Part shown: piece by piece, positions 42,820-52,904 of the stretch | Layout: the number at the start of each line of letters is the position of its first letter | How positions within the stretch are numbered: the stretch's first letter is position 1 | Assembly (NCBI GenBank): GCA_025769875.1 | Contig: JAGFNK010000110.1 | Coordinates: 1 to 64,000 of the forward strand | Reading direction: 5' to 3' | DNA: 64,000 nucleotides | DNA from: Russula earlei | Taxonomy: Eukaryota; Basidiomycota; Agaricomycetes; Russulales; Russulaceae | Notes under the pieces: generated by a model | Seen by the model: the letters and a program-made list of their open reading frames with translations, nothing else | What the model was told of the DNA's origin: nothing | Database searches by the model: none | Position numbers and translations under genes: made by a program

Positions 42820-44790
42820 TGAGGACGTGGAGGATAAGGTGGTTATTCGAAATTGTCCATCACCTGAGTAGGCTCTTTTGTGAGCACAAATTACATAAGT
42901 AATGACATAAGTAGAGCATGAAAATGTGACCAAAAAGGTTGAATTTGGAATATTTTACTTTTACTCTCTGCTAAGTTGACTATAAGTGGACTTGACTGAT
43001 AATAATAAGGCGGACTCTTGCAATTGATGGATTTCCTGGCAAGGCATTGATCTAGATTTACCTCGTCGAACTTCAACGCCGTCCCCGATTCAGCTGTCCA
43101 TGCTGGCCAATTTGATTTCTCCGCTTATCCGTATCGCAGACATAGCAAGTTAACCAAGTCAGGCGACGATATAACTGGGCAGAGGGCTTCATTGGTGGGG
43201 GTTGCGGAAGCCCAGCTGGCCATCTCCATCCGAGTTGGGGGCTATATTCGTGGTGGACGTAAGACTGTTTTCTCCGTGGTGCGTATCCTTCTTTCCCCTG
43301 ATGACCATCGTTTTCCCGGCATGTCTCAATGTCCTAGTCCGCTCGCCGACTGCATAATCCATCTGCGCTCTGCAGGCGCGTCTTTGCGCGTATCCTTGGT
43401 TGAGCAGGTTGCAATACGAGCCGGTGTTCGAAGTGCCACCTCGCCGTCAGCATGCGCACATCCCTGAGAACACGTCTCGAACGTGTCTCGAGAAAGCCGA
43501 AGGATGGCATGTCATTCCTCTGCCTCCCTCGCCTGCGTAAGAAATCGTGTCAGCTTCCATCGCATTCTCTCTGCCTCGACGCCGACAACATACCTTGTCT
43601 AACGCAAAGAACCTTGTCCCGCTGTGAGTATCGGTACATTCGTAGTAAGGACGTTACGAATGTTAGGTGGCTGCGATCGAGCTAAAAGTTTGGAGTGGGT
43701 GCCATCCGAATGGCTGCCTCGGTATCCACTTCTCTCCGAATTTGTGTTGACCTTGATGATGCGGTGATATTCCATAAAATGACTTCTTTTCAAAGGCTCT
43801 ATTGGCGCCACCTCATTGTTCAACCTTCCCCGGCATGACACCTGCATTCTCTTCCCATTTCTATCGGCAAGGCACGGCCACGTTGATCTGGCTTCCGAGA
43901 GCGTCCAGGCAGGCGAATACCCCTGCGACAGGGCGACGGAATATTAATACATGACATATCGATATCATCACATGTCACAGGATGCAGACAGCCTTTCCTG
44001 TTGATAATGTTTCAGTGATTCTGTCAGTTCATGGACAGAACAGCTCCTGACAGCGGTCGTGATCGGAGATGAGGATCAGAAGTTGACAAAACGCTTCGCC
44101 TATCACCTGTCCTTCAAACAATAAGGCAACTAACCAAGACTGTTTTTGCGTTCGCCTCTACTGATGTGTGTCCGGAGACGCGCGGGTGAGTTCGTGGGCC
44201 TGACACCTGACCCACGGAAATAGAGGGTAGTAGAGAGGAGAGAGGATAGCAAACCCGACGAGAACACGGAACGCGGACGCCATGAAGACTTCCAGACATC
44301 TAGAGGCAAATCAGAGAATGAAAGGGGGGGAAGGCACTGACATCCAAAGAGTAGCCAAGGGGCTTATAGCATATACAGGGAGAACTACAAAGGGGGGAGA
44401 ATGAAAGGGAGTCGAGACGGAGCGAAGTGAAAAAGGGTAGGTCCAGGGCAACGATAGTAAGCGAACGATGAAATGAGACTGAACGACGTCGCATACGCGC
44501 GTGGTTTCACGGCCAGCCATAATCTGTCATCGACCTCTACCCGGTATTGCTACCGGAAACAAAGACAAAGAACTTGATCTCTACCGCATCCCCTTCCGTT
44601 ATCTCAATATCTTTCTCTCATATCCTGCTTGTATATAAACATTTTAGGTCCTCTCTGGAGTGACAAGGTCGAAGCCTTTTCGGGCCAATATCTCAATAAT
44701 CCCTCATCGCGTTCCGTGTTCTCCGTCATGCTCACCCTCTCACCCCCTTTCCCTTGGGTCAGGCCAACCGTCTCGAACTCATCCAGGCGT
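42820..44790. other. unit flank without gene
   Basis: About 2 kb of diverged, duplicated flank. Segments near 43110-43210, 43260-43560 and 43985-44100 match flanks of the neighbouring F-box units (about 47380-47470, 47520-47780, 50990-51080, 53935-54030). No gene is supported. Confidence 0.5.
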
Positions 44791-44794
44791 CCCC

Positions 44795-45310
44795 GGACAC
44801 GCTATACTTTCTTCGAGTTCGACTTTGCCGACACAAGTGCTCTGACCTACATCGATGTGTTCGAACGACGACTTCGAAATGACGAAAACAGCGCGAAGGT
44901 GGACAGAGCGAAGGAGATCTAACGTTCCTGGGGGGTATCAGTACGAGCGAGCATCGATCCGGGCTCACGACACACCGCTTTGGGGCGGCATTCATGTTCC
45001 CCAGCTCGTGCGGTCATTTCGGGAGAGAGCTTTCGCGGGGTTGCCTTCGCCACGGCCAGGCGCTTCCAAAGTCGATCGATGCCCCCGCCAGTAGAATTTC
45101 TCGTCCAGTGGGAGAGGACCGGAAACGGTGCCGCCCAATAGTAACAAGTCAGACGCCACTGGCAAGTGGGAGTCTACCGTCAACGGAACAAACGTCAAGG
45201 TTTCAGCACGCAACACAACGCTGGCAGACGGTGCGGTGGTTTCACCAAGTCGGCAGCGGGCACTGCGATCGTCGAGGCCACGCACTCGCACTCACACTCG
45301 ACATGGATTC
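44795..45310 (+). pseudogene. DCP1 pseudogene (copy 3)
   Basis: The plus strand encodes FEFDFADTSALTYIDVFERR, matching the DCP1 segment VELDFADTSALSDVDAFERQ. Later sequences near 45110-45240 match the region encoding TVLPISSKSKAK and NGTNAKV. Frameshifts and a stop at 44922 break it, and the last exon is missing. It sits tail to tail with F-box copy E. Confidence 0.8.
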
Positions 45311-45595
45311 ATATTCGATGCAGTGCCGTTCTGGCATCTCAAAAACCGGGTGATTTTGTTTGTAATTGACAAGGGACGTAAGTGTTATGCGCGCCTGGAA
45401 GAAACGTCAACAGAGGACCGTTCGGTATAACAGGAGCTGTGTTCTGCATTGAGTTGAGGGCATGATATGAGGTTAGACGAGATGTGAGGGATGGTAGGGT
45501 AACTGGGGTGTTTGGAGTCAAACACACAGAAGGTAAATGATGCCAGATGCCGATTGGATGGAGAGCATAAAGGAATCATCGATCCTGGCTGGGTG

Positions 45596-47026
45596 CTAGA
45601 ATAACATTTTTGGCAAGTCTCCCGCAGGGTAGACGGCCACAGGGTGACCAGAGAGTTGTCGCGCGGCGACGAATCGCTCAATAGATTTCGGAACAGATTC
45701 CGATGGCTCGAGGTCGCTCAAAAAAATGTTCTGTAGCACGGGTAAGGCTTCTGTTGCTCTGCCTTCGACGAGCTCTTCCAGCGCTTGGCAGACATATCGC
45801 CCGAGTCGACCGTATAGGCACAAATCCTTCACATCAGTGAACGGGTCCAGTAATTCCAGACATAGATGAGGTTCTATATAATCTTCCCAGGGTGATTGTG
45901 GATTTGGAGGAAAAGGATCCACGATGTCGAGCTTTAGGAGAGTGGAGAGGAGGTGGAAGGATGAGGTGCAGACTTGGGCCAGCGATGAAAGCTCTCCGTT
46001 GATGATTTGCAAGAAGAGCGTGGGAGAGGGGAGAGGATCTCTGAAAATTCCAATTTGGACTGCATGACCGGGAGGGTACACCCATGCTTTGTCGCATGTC
46101 TTGAACGATTCTGTGCGACCGATGAACTGGTGCAGTTGTGGGACGACAAAGTTGTCGTCCATCCAGAGTGTTATCTCGAGTTTGTAGAGAAGGGGAGCCT
46201 CTATTCGGGCCAGCAAGTCCTCCAAGAACTCTTGAACGCCATCGAACACGAGTTCGGTGAGAGCGGGGAGGACGGAGCGTGTGACGGGCGGCGGTGGAAA
46301 TCGGATTTCCGGAATGGGGAGATCTCGGTAGGATTGAAATTCAACGCAAACGGACTCAAGTCTGGCCGCCACCGACAGGGCGGAAACCAGCTCCTGGGGA
46401 GAAAAGTAACCGGAATCGGGAATGTTCCAAAGGCGAAGAGTGACAAGATTATGGGCAGACAAAAGTAGTTTCCGCATTCCTGGAAATAGACAATTTGTCA
46501 ACAAGAGCTGTCGCAGAAGTGGGGCGGATCCGCCCAAGAACGAATCCGGAAGGGACGTCTTGGAATCTTCTTCCACAGAAAGACGCAGTGATGTCAGCTG
46601 CGGGAATGGTTTCTCCATCGCTGCTGCGAATCTTTTCCAATGTGAAGTCGGAATACCGGACAAGTCAATTTCACATATGCGATGGTGGTCCTCCGACTCG
46701 AGGAAATCGACGATGTTTCCCAAGCAGAAGTTGTGGTATGATTCGAAAGGGCGTGTTGCCACGATTGTCACCACCGGCAAGACTGGCCAGACTTGCAGCA
46801 TCTCAGACATCGGCCTTTTCCCTGTGTACTCAAGCCGCAGGTTGAGGAGACGTGGCGATGCAAACACGGCATATCGCCACCTTTGACACACATGGACCAG
46901 TGTATGCCATTTACCTGTCCCTGTTGGCGGTGCATCCATATAGAGATAGAATACCTCCACGAGTATCTCATCTGGGAGCGTGTTGATTGTCACTCGGTCT
47001 AAGTTCGATTGGTCAGTGGTCGTCGT
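45596..47026 (-). CDS. F-box/LRR-like protein E, canonical start codon lost
   Basis: An open frame of 476 codons aligns end to end with copy D, including the F-box (VTINTLPDEILVEVFYLYMD, then WHTLVHVCQRWRYAVFASP) and the LRR region. At the position of the family ATG there is ACG (47026-47024, context GTCCACGACG). No in-frame ATG exists upstream before a stop; the next in-frame ATG lies inside the F-box. It could be translated from a non-AUG codon or from an unseen upstream exon, or be a recent pseudogene. Otherwise it is undamaged. Confidence 0.65.
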   Translation of the reverse strand, partial: TTTTDQSNLDRVTINTLPDEILVEVFYLYMDAPPTGTGKWHTLVHVCQRWRYAVFASPRLLNLRLEYTGKRPMSEMLQVWPVLPVVTIVATRPFESYHNFCLGNIVDFLESEDHHRICEIDLSGIPTSHWKRFAAAMEKPFPQLTSLRLSVEEDSKTSLPDSFLGGSAPLLRQLLLTNCLFPGMRKLLLSAHNLVTLRLWNIPDSGYFSPQELVSALSVAARLESVCVEFQSYRDLPIPEIRFPPPPVTRSVLPALTELVFDGVQEFLEDLLARIEAPLLYKLEITLWMDDNFVVPQLHQFIGRTESFKTCDKAWVYPPGHAVQIGIFRDPLPSPTLFLQIINGELSSLAQVCTSSFHLLSTLLKLDIVDPFPPNPQSPWEDYIEPHLCLELLDPFTDVKDLCLYGRLGRYVCQALEELVEGRATEALPVLQNIFLSDLEPSESVPKSIERFVAARQLSGHPVAVYPAGDLPKMLF

Positions 47027-47162
47027 GGACACTGCGCAAAGAAGACCATACCGCGGTGATGAGCACGATGACTTCCTACTAGTACTTGTGTCCACGAATC
47101 CTCAGAGGGACCACCTCGTCGAATACTTCTGCGTGAAATTGGTCATTGTGATTCAGGAATGG

Positions 47163-47200
47163 TCAGTGGATCTCGCTCGACGTACGGGTAAAGGCTCATC
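47163..47200 (-). promoter_or_regulatory. conserved upstream element of F-box copy E
   Basis: Minus-strand block with TTTACCCGTACGTCGAGCGA, about 137 bp before the start position. The TTCATTGTCA half is more diverged. Confidence 0.45.
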
Positions 47201-47953
47201 AAAGAGGATGTAGGTGAAGTGATGTTCCAGAATGTGGAATTACCACCCCTGACTGAGCGCTCAGCTACTGGGCGGGCCGCTCTCCTCTCCTGGTTCGTTT
47301 GCTCTACATCACTACGCTTTGCGTCGTCCCCAATCTAGGCGTTCGTGTTGTCTGAAGCGTGGCCAACCCGATTTCTTCCGCGCATTCGTATTGCAGACAT
47401 GACAAAGTTAGCCAAATCAGGCGACGGCGAAGATATAACATAGGCAGAGGGCCCCGTTGATGGACAAGGGGGAAGCTCCGCTGCCCATCTCCGCCCGAGT
47501 TGAGGGCTTTCATCTCAACCGTTTTCTCTGTGGTACGCATCCTGCTTGCCACCCTATGACCATTCTTTCACCGCGATGTCTCAACGTCCTCGTCCGCTTC
47601 TGCGACTGCATAATCTACACCCTGCAAGCGCGTCTTTGCGCGCTGAGCGGATTTCAATACGAGAGCCGTCAGTACGCACACATCCATGGGTGCACGTCTC
47701 GACCCTCAGGCTGTCTCGAGAAAGCCGAAGGACGGCATGTCATTCTTCTGCTCGCCTCCCTCGCCTGCGTAACAACTCGTTTCACGGTGAGGGTGAGTGC
47801 GCGCTTGGAAGGAACCGCAACAGAGGTCCTGCCCGGTATAACGGGAGCTGTGTTCTGGATATCATACAAGATGGGGTACGATAACTAGGGTGCTTGGAGA
47901 GAAGTAGAGAAAATCGCACGGGAGGTTGGATCGTGATGATACGAATAAAGAAC

Positions 47954-49430
47954 TCAGATATCCCGGCTGGGTTTCTCGTAATTTCCACGGTCTCTCCAAG
48001 GGTAGACGGCCACCGGATGACCAGAGAGCCGTCTCGCCGCGACGAACTGCTCAACAGATTTCGGCGGAACGGATTCCCCCGGCGCGAGGTCGCTCAAGAA
48101 AATGCCGTGCAACGCGGGTAAGACTTGGGTAACTCTGTCTTTGGCGAGCTCTTCCAGAGCTTGGCAGACATGTCGCGCGACTAGATCGGTCAGGCGCAGA
48201 TCCTTCACGGCGGTGAACGGCTCCAGGAGTTCCAGCCATTGAGCGGATTCCATGTCCTCTTTCCAGTGTGATTGTGGAATAGAATTCACGATGTCGAGTT
48301 GTATAAAAGTGGAGAGGAGGTAGAAGGATTAGTTGCAGACCTGTGCCAGCGATGAGAGCTGATAATCCAACTCTCTGCACTTGATTTCCAAGGACAGCTC
48401 CGGAAGCTCATGTGTTTCTCCGAAAATTGAAAGTTGGATTGCATAATTGGAAATTTCTACAAATGCTCTGTCGCATGTTTTGAACAATTCCGCATGACTG
48501 ATCAACTGGTGAAGTTGTGGGATGACAAAGTCGAGGTCCATGAAAAATGTTATCTCGAGTTTATTGAGAAGTGGAGCCTCGATTTGGGCCAGCAAGTCCT
48601 CCAAATACTCGTGAACGCCTTGGAACACAAATTCGGTGAGAACGGGCAGGACAGAACGTATGAGCGAAGGTCGAGGTCGACCTTCTGGATCTGGGCGAGA
48701 TAGAGGGGATCGGAATCCAAGGCGAAGGATTTCGAGTTTGGACATGACCGACAGGGTGGTGACCAAGGCCTGGGGAGAAATGTAACCGGAACCGGGAATG
48801 GGAATATTCCAAAGGTAAAGACGGACAAGGTGATTGGCAGACAAAAGTAGTTTCGGCATTCCTTCAAACGGACAATTTCCCAACGCAAGAACTTGTAGAA
48901 GTGGGGCCGATCCGCCTAAGAACATATTCGGAAGGGACGGCACCGTATTTTTTTCCACCAAGATCTGCACAAATGTCAGCTCCGGGAATGGCTTCTGCAT
49001 CGCTGCTGACAATCTTTCCCAATGTGAGGTCGGAATAGGGGACAGGTCGATTTCACATATGCGATGATGGTGCTCCGACTCGAGGGCAGCAGCTATGTGA
49101 TCTAAGCAGGGGTCGAGGTATGATTTCGGGGATGGATATCCCGAGAGATCTTGGCTTATCACCACAGGTAGGACTGGCCAGAGGTCCAGCATCTCAGACA
49201 TGGGTCTTTTTCCTGTATACATAAGTTGCAGGTTCAGACGACGTGGGGATGCAAACACGATGTATCGCCATCTTTGACACACATGTACCAGTGTATGCCA
49301 TTCACTTGATCCTATTGTCCAAAGTGGGACATGCAGATAGAAATGGAATATATCCACGAGGACGTCATCAGGGAGCATGCCAGTATTGATCGTCACCCCG
49401 GCCTAAAATATACAAGTCAGCGGTCGTCAT
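47954..49430 (-). pseudogene. F-box/LRR-like pseudogene F
   Basis: The ancestral ATG is present at 49430, but an extra G (GGCCGGGGTGACG versus GACCGAGTGACG) shifts the frame before the F-box. Further on, a serine TCA codon has become TAA at 48331-48329, after which the frame continues cleanly to 47954. Apart from these two lesions the sequence matches D and G well (for example VHEYLEDLLAQIEAPLL), so inactivation is recent. Confidence 0.85.
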
Positions 49431-49588
49431 GGATACTGTGCAAAACCATACTCTTGGGAGCTGCTTGATATTTTCCTCCCACAAGGCTTGAGATTATGAG
49501 TCGGATGAAACCACTGAGTAATGAGGTGAGGTGATAACGGAAAGTCCGAAGAAAACTATGTGAGGCTTAGTTACTTACTTCAGGATGG

Positions 49589-49628
49589 TGACAATGAAGC
49601 TCACTCGACGTACAGACGAAAGCTCATC
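49589..49628 (-). promoter_or_regulatory. conserved upstream element of F-box copy F
   Basis: Minus-strand TCGTCTGTACGTCGAGTGAG then CTTCATTGTCA, about 160 bp before the start position. Confidence 0.5.
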
Positions 49629-50094
49629 AGCGATGATGTAGCATCTAGGGGTAAGGTAATCGTCTGCAGCCACCACTGGCAGCAGCGGTACTTATATGTT
49701 ATGTGTAAATGCTGTGAAGGGGCGCCCGTCCGAGTCGCCCAGGCCTTGTACAGCCTGGGGTTTACGCCGCAAGTTGGCGTAAGTCGCGTAATTTGGAACG
49801 CTAGGAACCGCGGAACAGGCGATCGAGTGCTGTGGATGGGTCCAGTCGAACTGCCACTGGCAGTATCCACGGCCGCTCTCCACTCCTCTGCCTATGAATT
49901 TGCGCTCTACACATTCTCCGATACCAGTCAGTGTCAGTCCCGCCGCGTGTTTTGATGTTCCCTGCATCCAAGTCTGTTTTGCTAGCTAACTTCCCCAAGT
50001 CATAGGTACACTCGAATGGTGGATTTCGGTCCGCCAAGGGCGAACACATGCAAAGCACCTTCGCGGTGTGACGTGCTACGCTTCCGGATCCGGA

Positions 50095-50850
50095 AGGAGC
50101 CAAAATAAATTTTTTGGAGACCCCTTTTGTGGGGGACATCGCCTAGTAAATGATTCAGGGATTTTCGTCTCGATCCTGTGGTTATCTCACAAGTTTCAGA
50201 TCATTCACACTAAAAGCCAAAAGCCAAAATTTGATTATTTGTCTCACGGGCTAAAACAAAAATGTCTTAAGGACATTGTGGAGCTCACCAAACACAAACT
50301 CGACTCCGCAGCTAAAGGCCACAAAGGTGAAATCACTTCATTTACCTGATTTCCGAATTACTGAAAATTTTGATGCTGTCTCAGAAAAATACAATAGGTA
50401 TTTACAAATAGCATACAAGGAAAAAGTGTACTTAAAGGCTTGGAAAACAAGCCAACAATTGCAAGTGAGAGAGAGCTCTGTTCCCAAACTCTCCATCAGG
50501 AAAAACACATAAATCTTTTTTAGCTTTATAAAGTCTTTATAGAGTCAAAAAAGTTGAAAAGTCAATGGTTGCTTGGACTGACCCTAATTCTAGAAAGTTG
50601 TGACCCAAATATCAACTATATAGCCAAGAAAGTTGAGAAAGCTGCATAAGTTCTGTAAAGTTCTCAAAAGTCAGAAAGTCACATGAGCCAGCCTTAGGGC
50701 TATCAACCAATTTATGCTCTAATGGGGCTACTGCTAAAGTTAAGAGTCCTTCATCCAATGTTGGTTTGGGACATATCTGGGACTTTAACAGACTTTATGG
50801 ACTTTACTACCTTTGTCAAAAAAGTCAAAAAAATTCTTGTGATTTTGCTG
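50095..50850. mobile_element. AT-rich insertion between F-box units F and G
   Basis: About 750 bp, markedly more AT-rich than its surroundings and absent from the equivalent flanks of the other units. It contains frames of 78 and 93 codons with no recognised family, and repeated AGTC/GACTTT-like words. Probably a non-autonomous element remnant. I could not find inverted ends or a target duplication. Confidence 0.35.
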
Positions 50851-51314
50851 ATGCTCCCCTGCATTCCATTCCCAACTCGTGCTCTCGCGTACTGATTGTC
50901 GCGCCCTCGGACTTTTTACCCATCTATTCTCACCATCGAATACATACTCGATTGCATATCACCTGGGCCCCACTTTTCAGGAATCGCTCGAATCCTTTGC
51001 ACACCCATATTGCAGACATGAGAAGTCAATCACGTCACGCGACGGCGACGGTTGGACGTGGCAGAGGGCTCCCTTGGTGGAGACTGACATGTATTCATAT
51101 TTGATGTGTAGGTCTCAAGGACCGGATGATGTGGTTTAGTATTAACATGGGTGGGGGTGAGTGCGCGCTTGGAAGAAACCGCAACAGAGGTCTGCTCGGT
51201 GTAACGGACGCTGTGTTCTGGATGTCATACAAGATGGTACGATAGCTAGGGTGCTTGGAGAGAAATAGAGAAAATCGCACGGGAGGTTAGATCGTGATGA
51301 TACGAATAAAGAAC

Positions 51315-52781
51315 TCAGATATCCCGGCTGGGTTTCTCGTAATTTCCACGGTCTCTCCAAGGGTAGACGGCCACCGGATGACCAGAGAGCCGTCTCGCCA
51401 CGACGAACTGCTCAACAGATTTCGGCGGAACGGATTCCCCCGTCGCGAGGTCGCTCAAGAAAATGCCGTGCAACGCGGGTAAGACTTGGGTTACTCTGTC
51501 TTCGGCGAGCTCTTCCAGAGCTTGGCAGACATGTCGCGCGACTACATCGGTCAGGCGCAGATCCTTCACGGCGGTGAACGGCTGCAGGAGTTCCAGCCAT
51601 TGAGCGGATTCCAAGTCGCCTTTCCAGTACGATAGGGGATTTGGAGGAACCGGATCCACGATGTCGAGCTGTACCAAATTGGGGAAGAGGCGCAAGGACG
51701 AGCCGCAGACCTGGACCAGCGATGCAAGTTGATAATCTAACTGTTTGCACCTGACTTCCAAGGAGAACGCCGGAGACTGATGCGTTTTCCTGAAAGTTGC
51801 AAATTGGATTGCACGATCAAAGGTGCACACGAATGCTTTGTCACATGTCTGGGGCCAATCTGTGTGGCTGATCAACTGGTGAAGTTGTGGGACGACAAAG
51901 TCGAGGTCCATGAAAAATGTTATCTCGAGTTCGTTGAGGAGCGGAGCCTCGACTCGGGCCAGTAAGTCCTCCAGGTACTCGTGAACGCCTTGGAACGCAA
52001 GATAGGTGAGAGCGGGGAGGACGGTGCGTGTGAGCGGAGGAGGTCGAGGTCGACTTGGCGGATCGGGGCGAGATCGAGGGGATTGGAACCGAAGGCGAAG
52101 GATCTCGAGTTTGGACGTGACCGACAGGGCGGTGACCAAATCCTGGGGCGAAAAGTAACCGGAATGGGGAATATTCCACAGGGAAAGAACGACAAGATGG
52201 TTGGTAGACAAAAATAATTTGGGGATTGCTGGAAATGGACAATTTCCCAACGCGAGATGTCGGAGAAGCGGGGCTGATCCGCCCAAGAACGAATCCGGAA
52301 GGGGCGTCACCGAATCTCCCTCGACAAAAATGCGCAGAAATGTGAGGTCGGGGAACGGACTCTGCATCGCTGCTGCCAATCTTTCCCATTGTGATGTTGG
52401 AACACGGTACAAGTCGTTTACGCATATGCGATGGTGGTGCTCCGACTCGAGGAAAGCAGCTATGTTTCCCCAACAAGAGTCCGGGTATGATTTCTCGAAA
52501 GGATATCTCGTCCGACTTATGATCGCCACCGGCAAGACTGGCCAAAGATCCAGCAGCAGTGGCATCGGCCTTTCTCCTGTGTACTCCAGTCGCAGGTTCA
52601 GGAGACGTGGGGAAGCAAACACGATAGATCGCCACCTTTGACATACATGGACCAGTGTATGCCATCCGCCTCTCGGGGTGGGCCAGTCATTCAGATAGAA
52701 ATAAAATATATCCACGATGACATCATCTGGGAGCGTGTTGATCGTCACTCGGCCTAAGGTCGATTGGTCGGTGGTCGTTAT
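51315..52781 (-). CDS. F-box/LRR-like protein G, canonical start codon lost
   Basis: A continuous frame of 488 codons with a complete F-box (VTINTLPDDVIVDIFYFYLN, then WHTLVHVCQRWRSIVFASP) and the full LRR region ending near VAVYPWRDRGN. The family ATG position reads ATA (52781-52779, context GTCCATAACG). There is no other in-frame ATG near the start. The last 160 codons are nearly identical to pseudogene F, which suggests recent duplication or conversion between them. Confidence 0.65.
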   Translation of the reverse strand: MTTTDQSTLGRVTINTLPDDVIVDIFYFYLNDWPTPRGGWHTLVHVCQRWRSIVFASPRLLNLRLEYTGERPMPLLLDLWPVLPVAIISRTRYPFEKSYPDSCWGNIAAFLESEHHHRICVNDLYRVPTSQWERLAAAMQSPFPDLTFLRIFVEGDSVTPLPDSFLGGSAPLLRHLALGNCPFPAIPKLFLSTNHLVVLSLWNIPHSGYFSPQDLVTALSVTSKLEILRLRFQSPRSRPDPPSRPRPPPLTRTVLPALTYLAFQGVHEYLEDLLARVEAPLLNELEITFFMDLDFVVPQLHQLISHTDWPQTCDKAFVCTFDRAIQFATFRKTHQSPAFSLEVRCKQLDYQLASLVQVCGSSLRLFPNLVQLDIVDPVPPNPLSYWKGDLESAQWLELLQPFTAVKDLRLTDVVARHVCQALEELAEDRVTQVLPALHGIFLSDLATGESVPPKSVEQFVVARRLSGHPVAVYPWRDRGNYEKPSRDI

Positions 52782-52864
52782 GGACACTGAGCAAAGAGCA
52801 TACCCCGGTGAGAGGAACCACCTCTTAGAAGACCACTACGTGAGATTGATTAATTCGGGAATGG

Positions 52865-52904
52865 TGACGGTGGATCTCATTCGACGTACAGAAAAAGGCT
52901 CGCC
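52865..52904 (-). promoter_or_regulatory. conserved upstream element of F-box copy G
   Basis: Minus-strand TTTCTGTACGTCGAATGAG, about 85 bp before the start position. Confidence 0.45.

Noticed and set aside
44629..44922. Small independent gene at 44629-44922
   Set aside because: Its C-terminal half is a translated DCP1 fragment, so it is part of DCP1 pseudogene 3.
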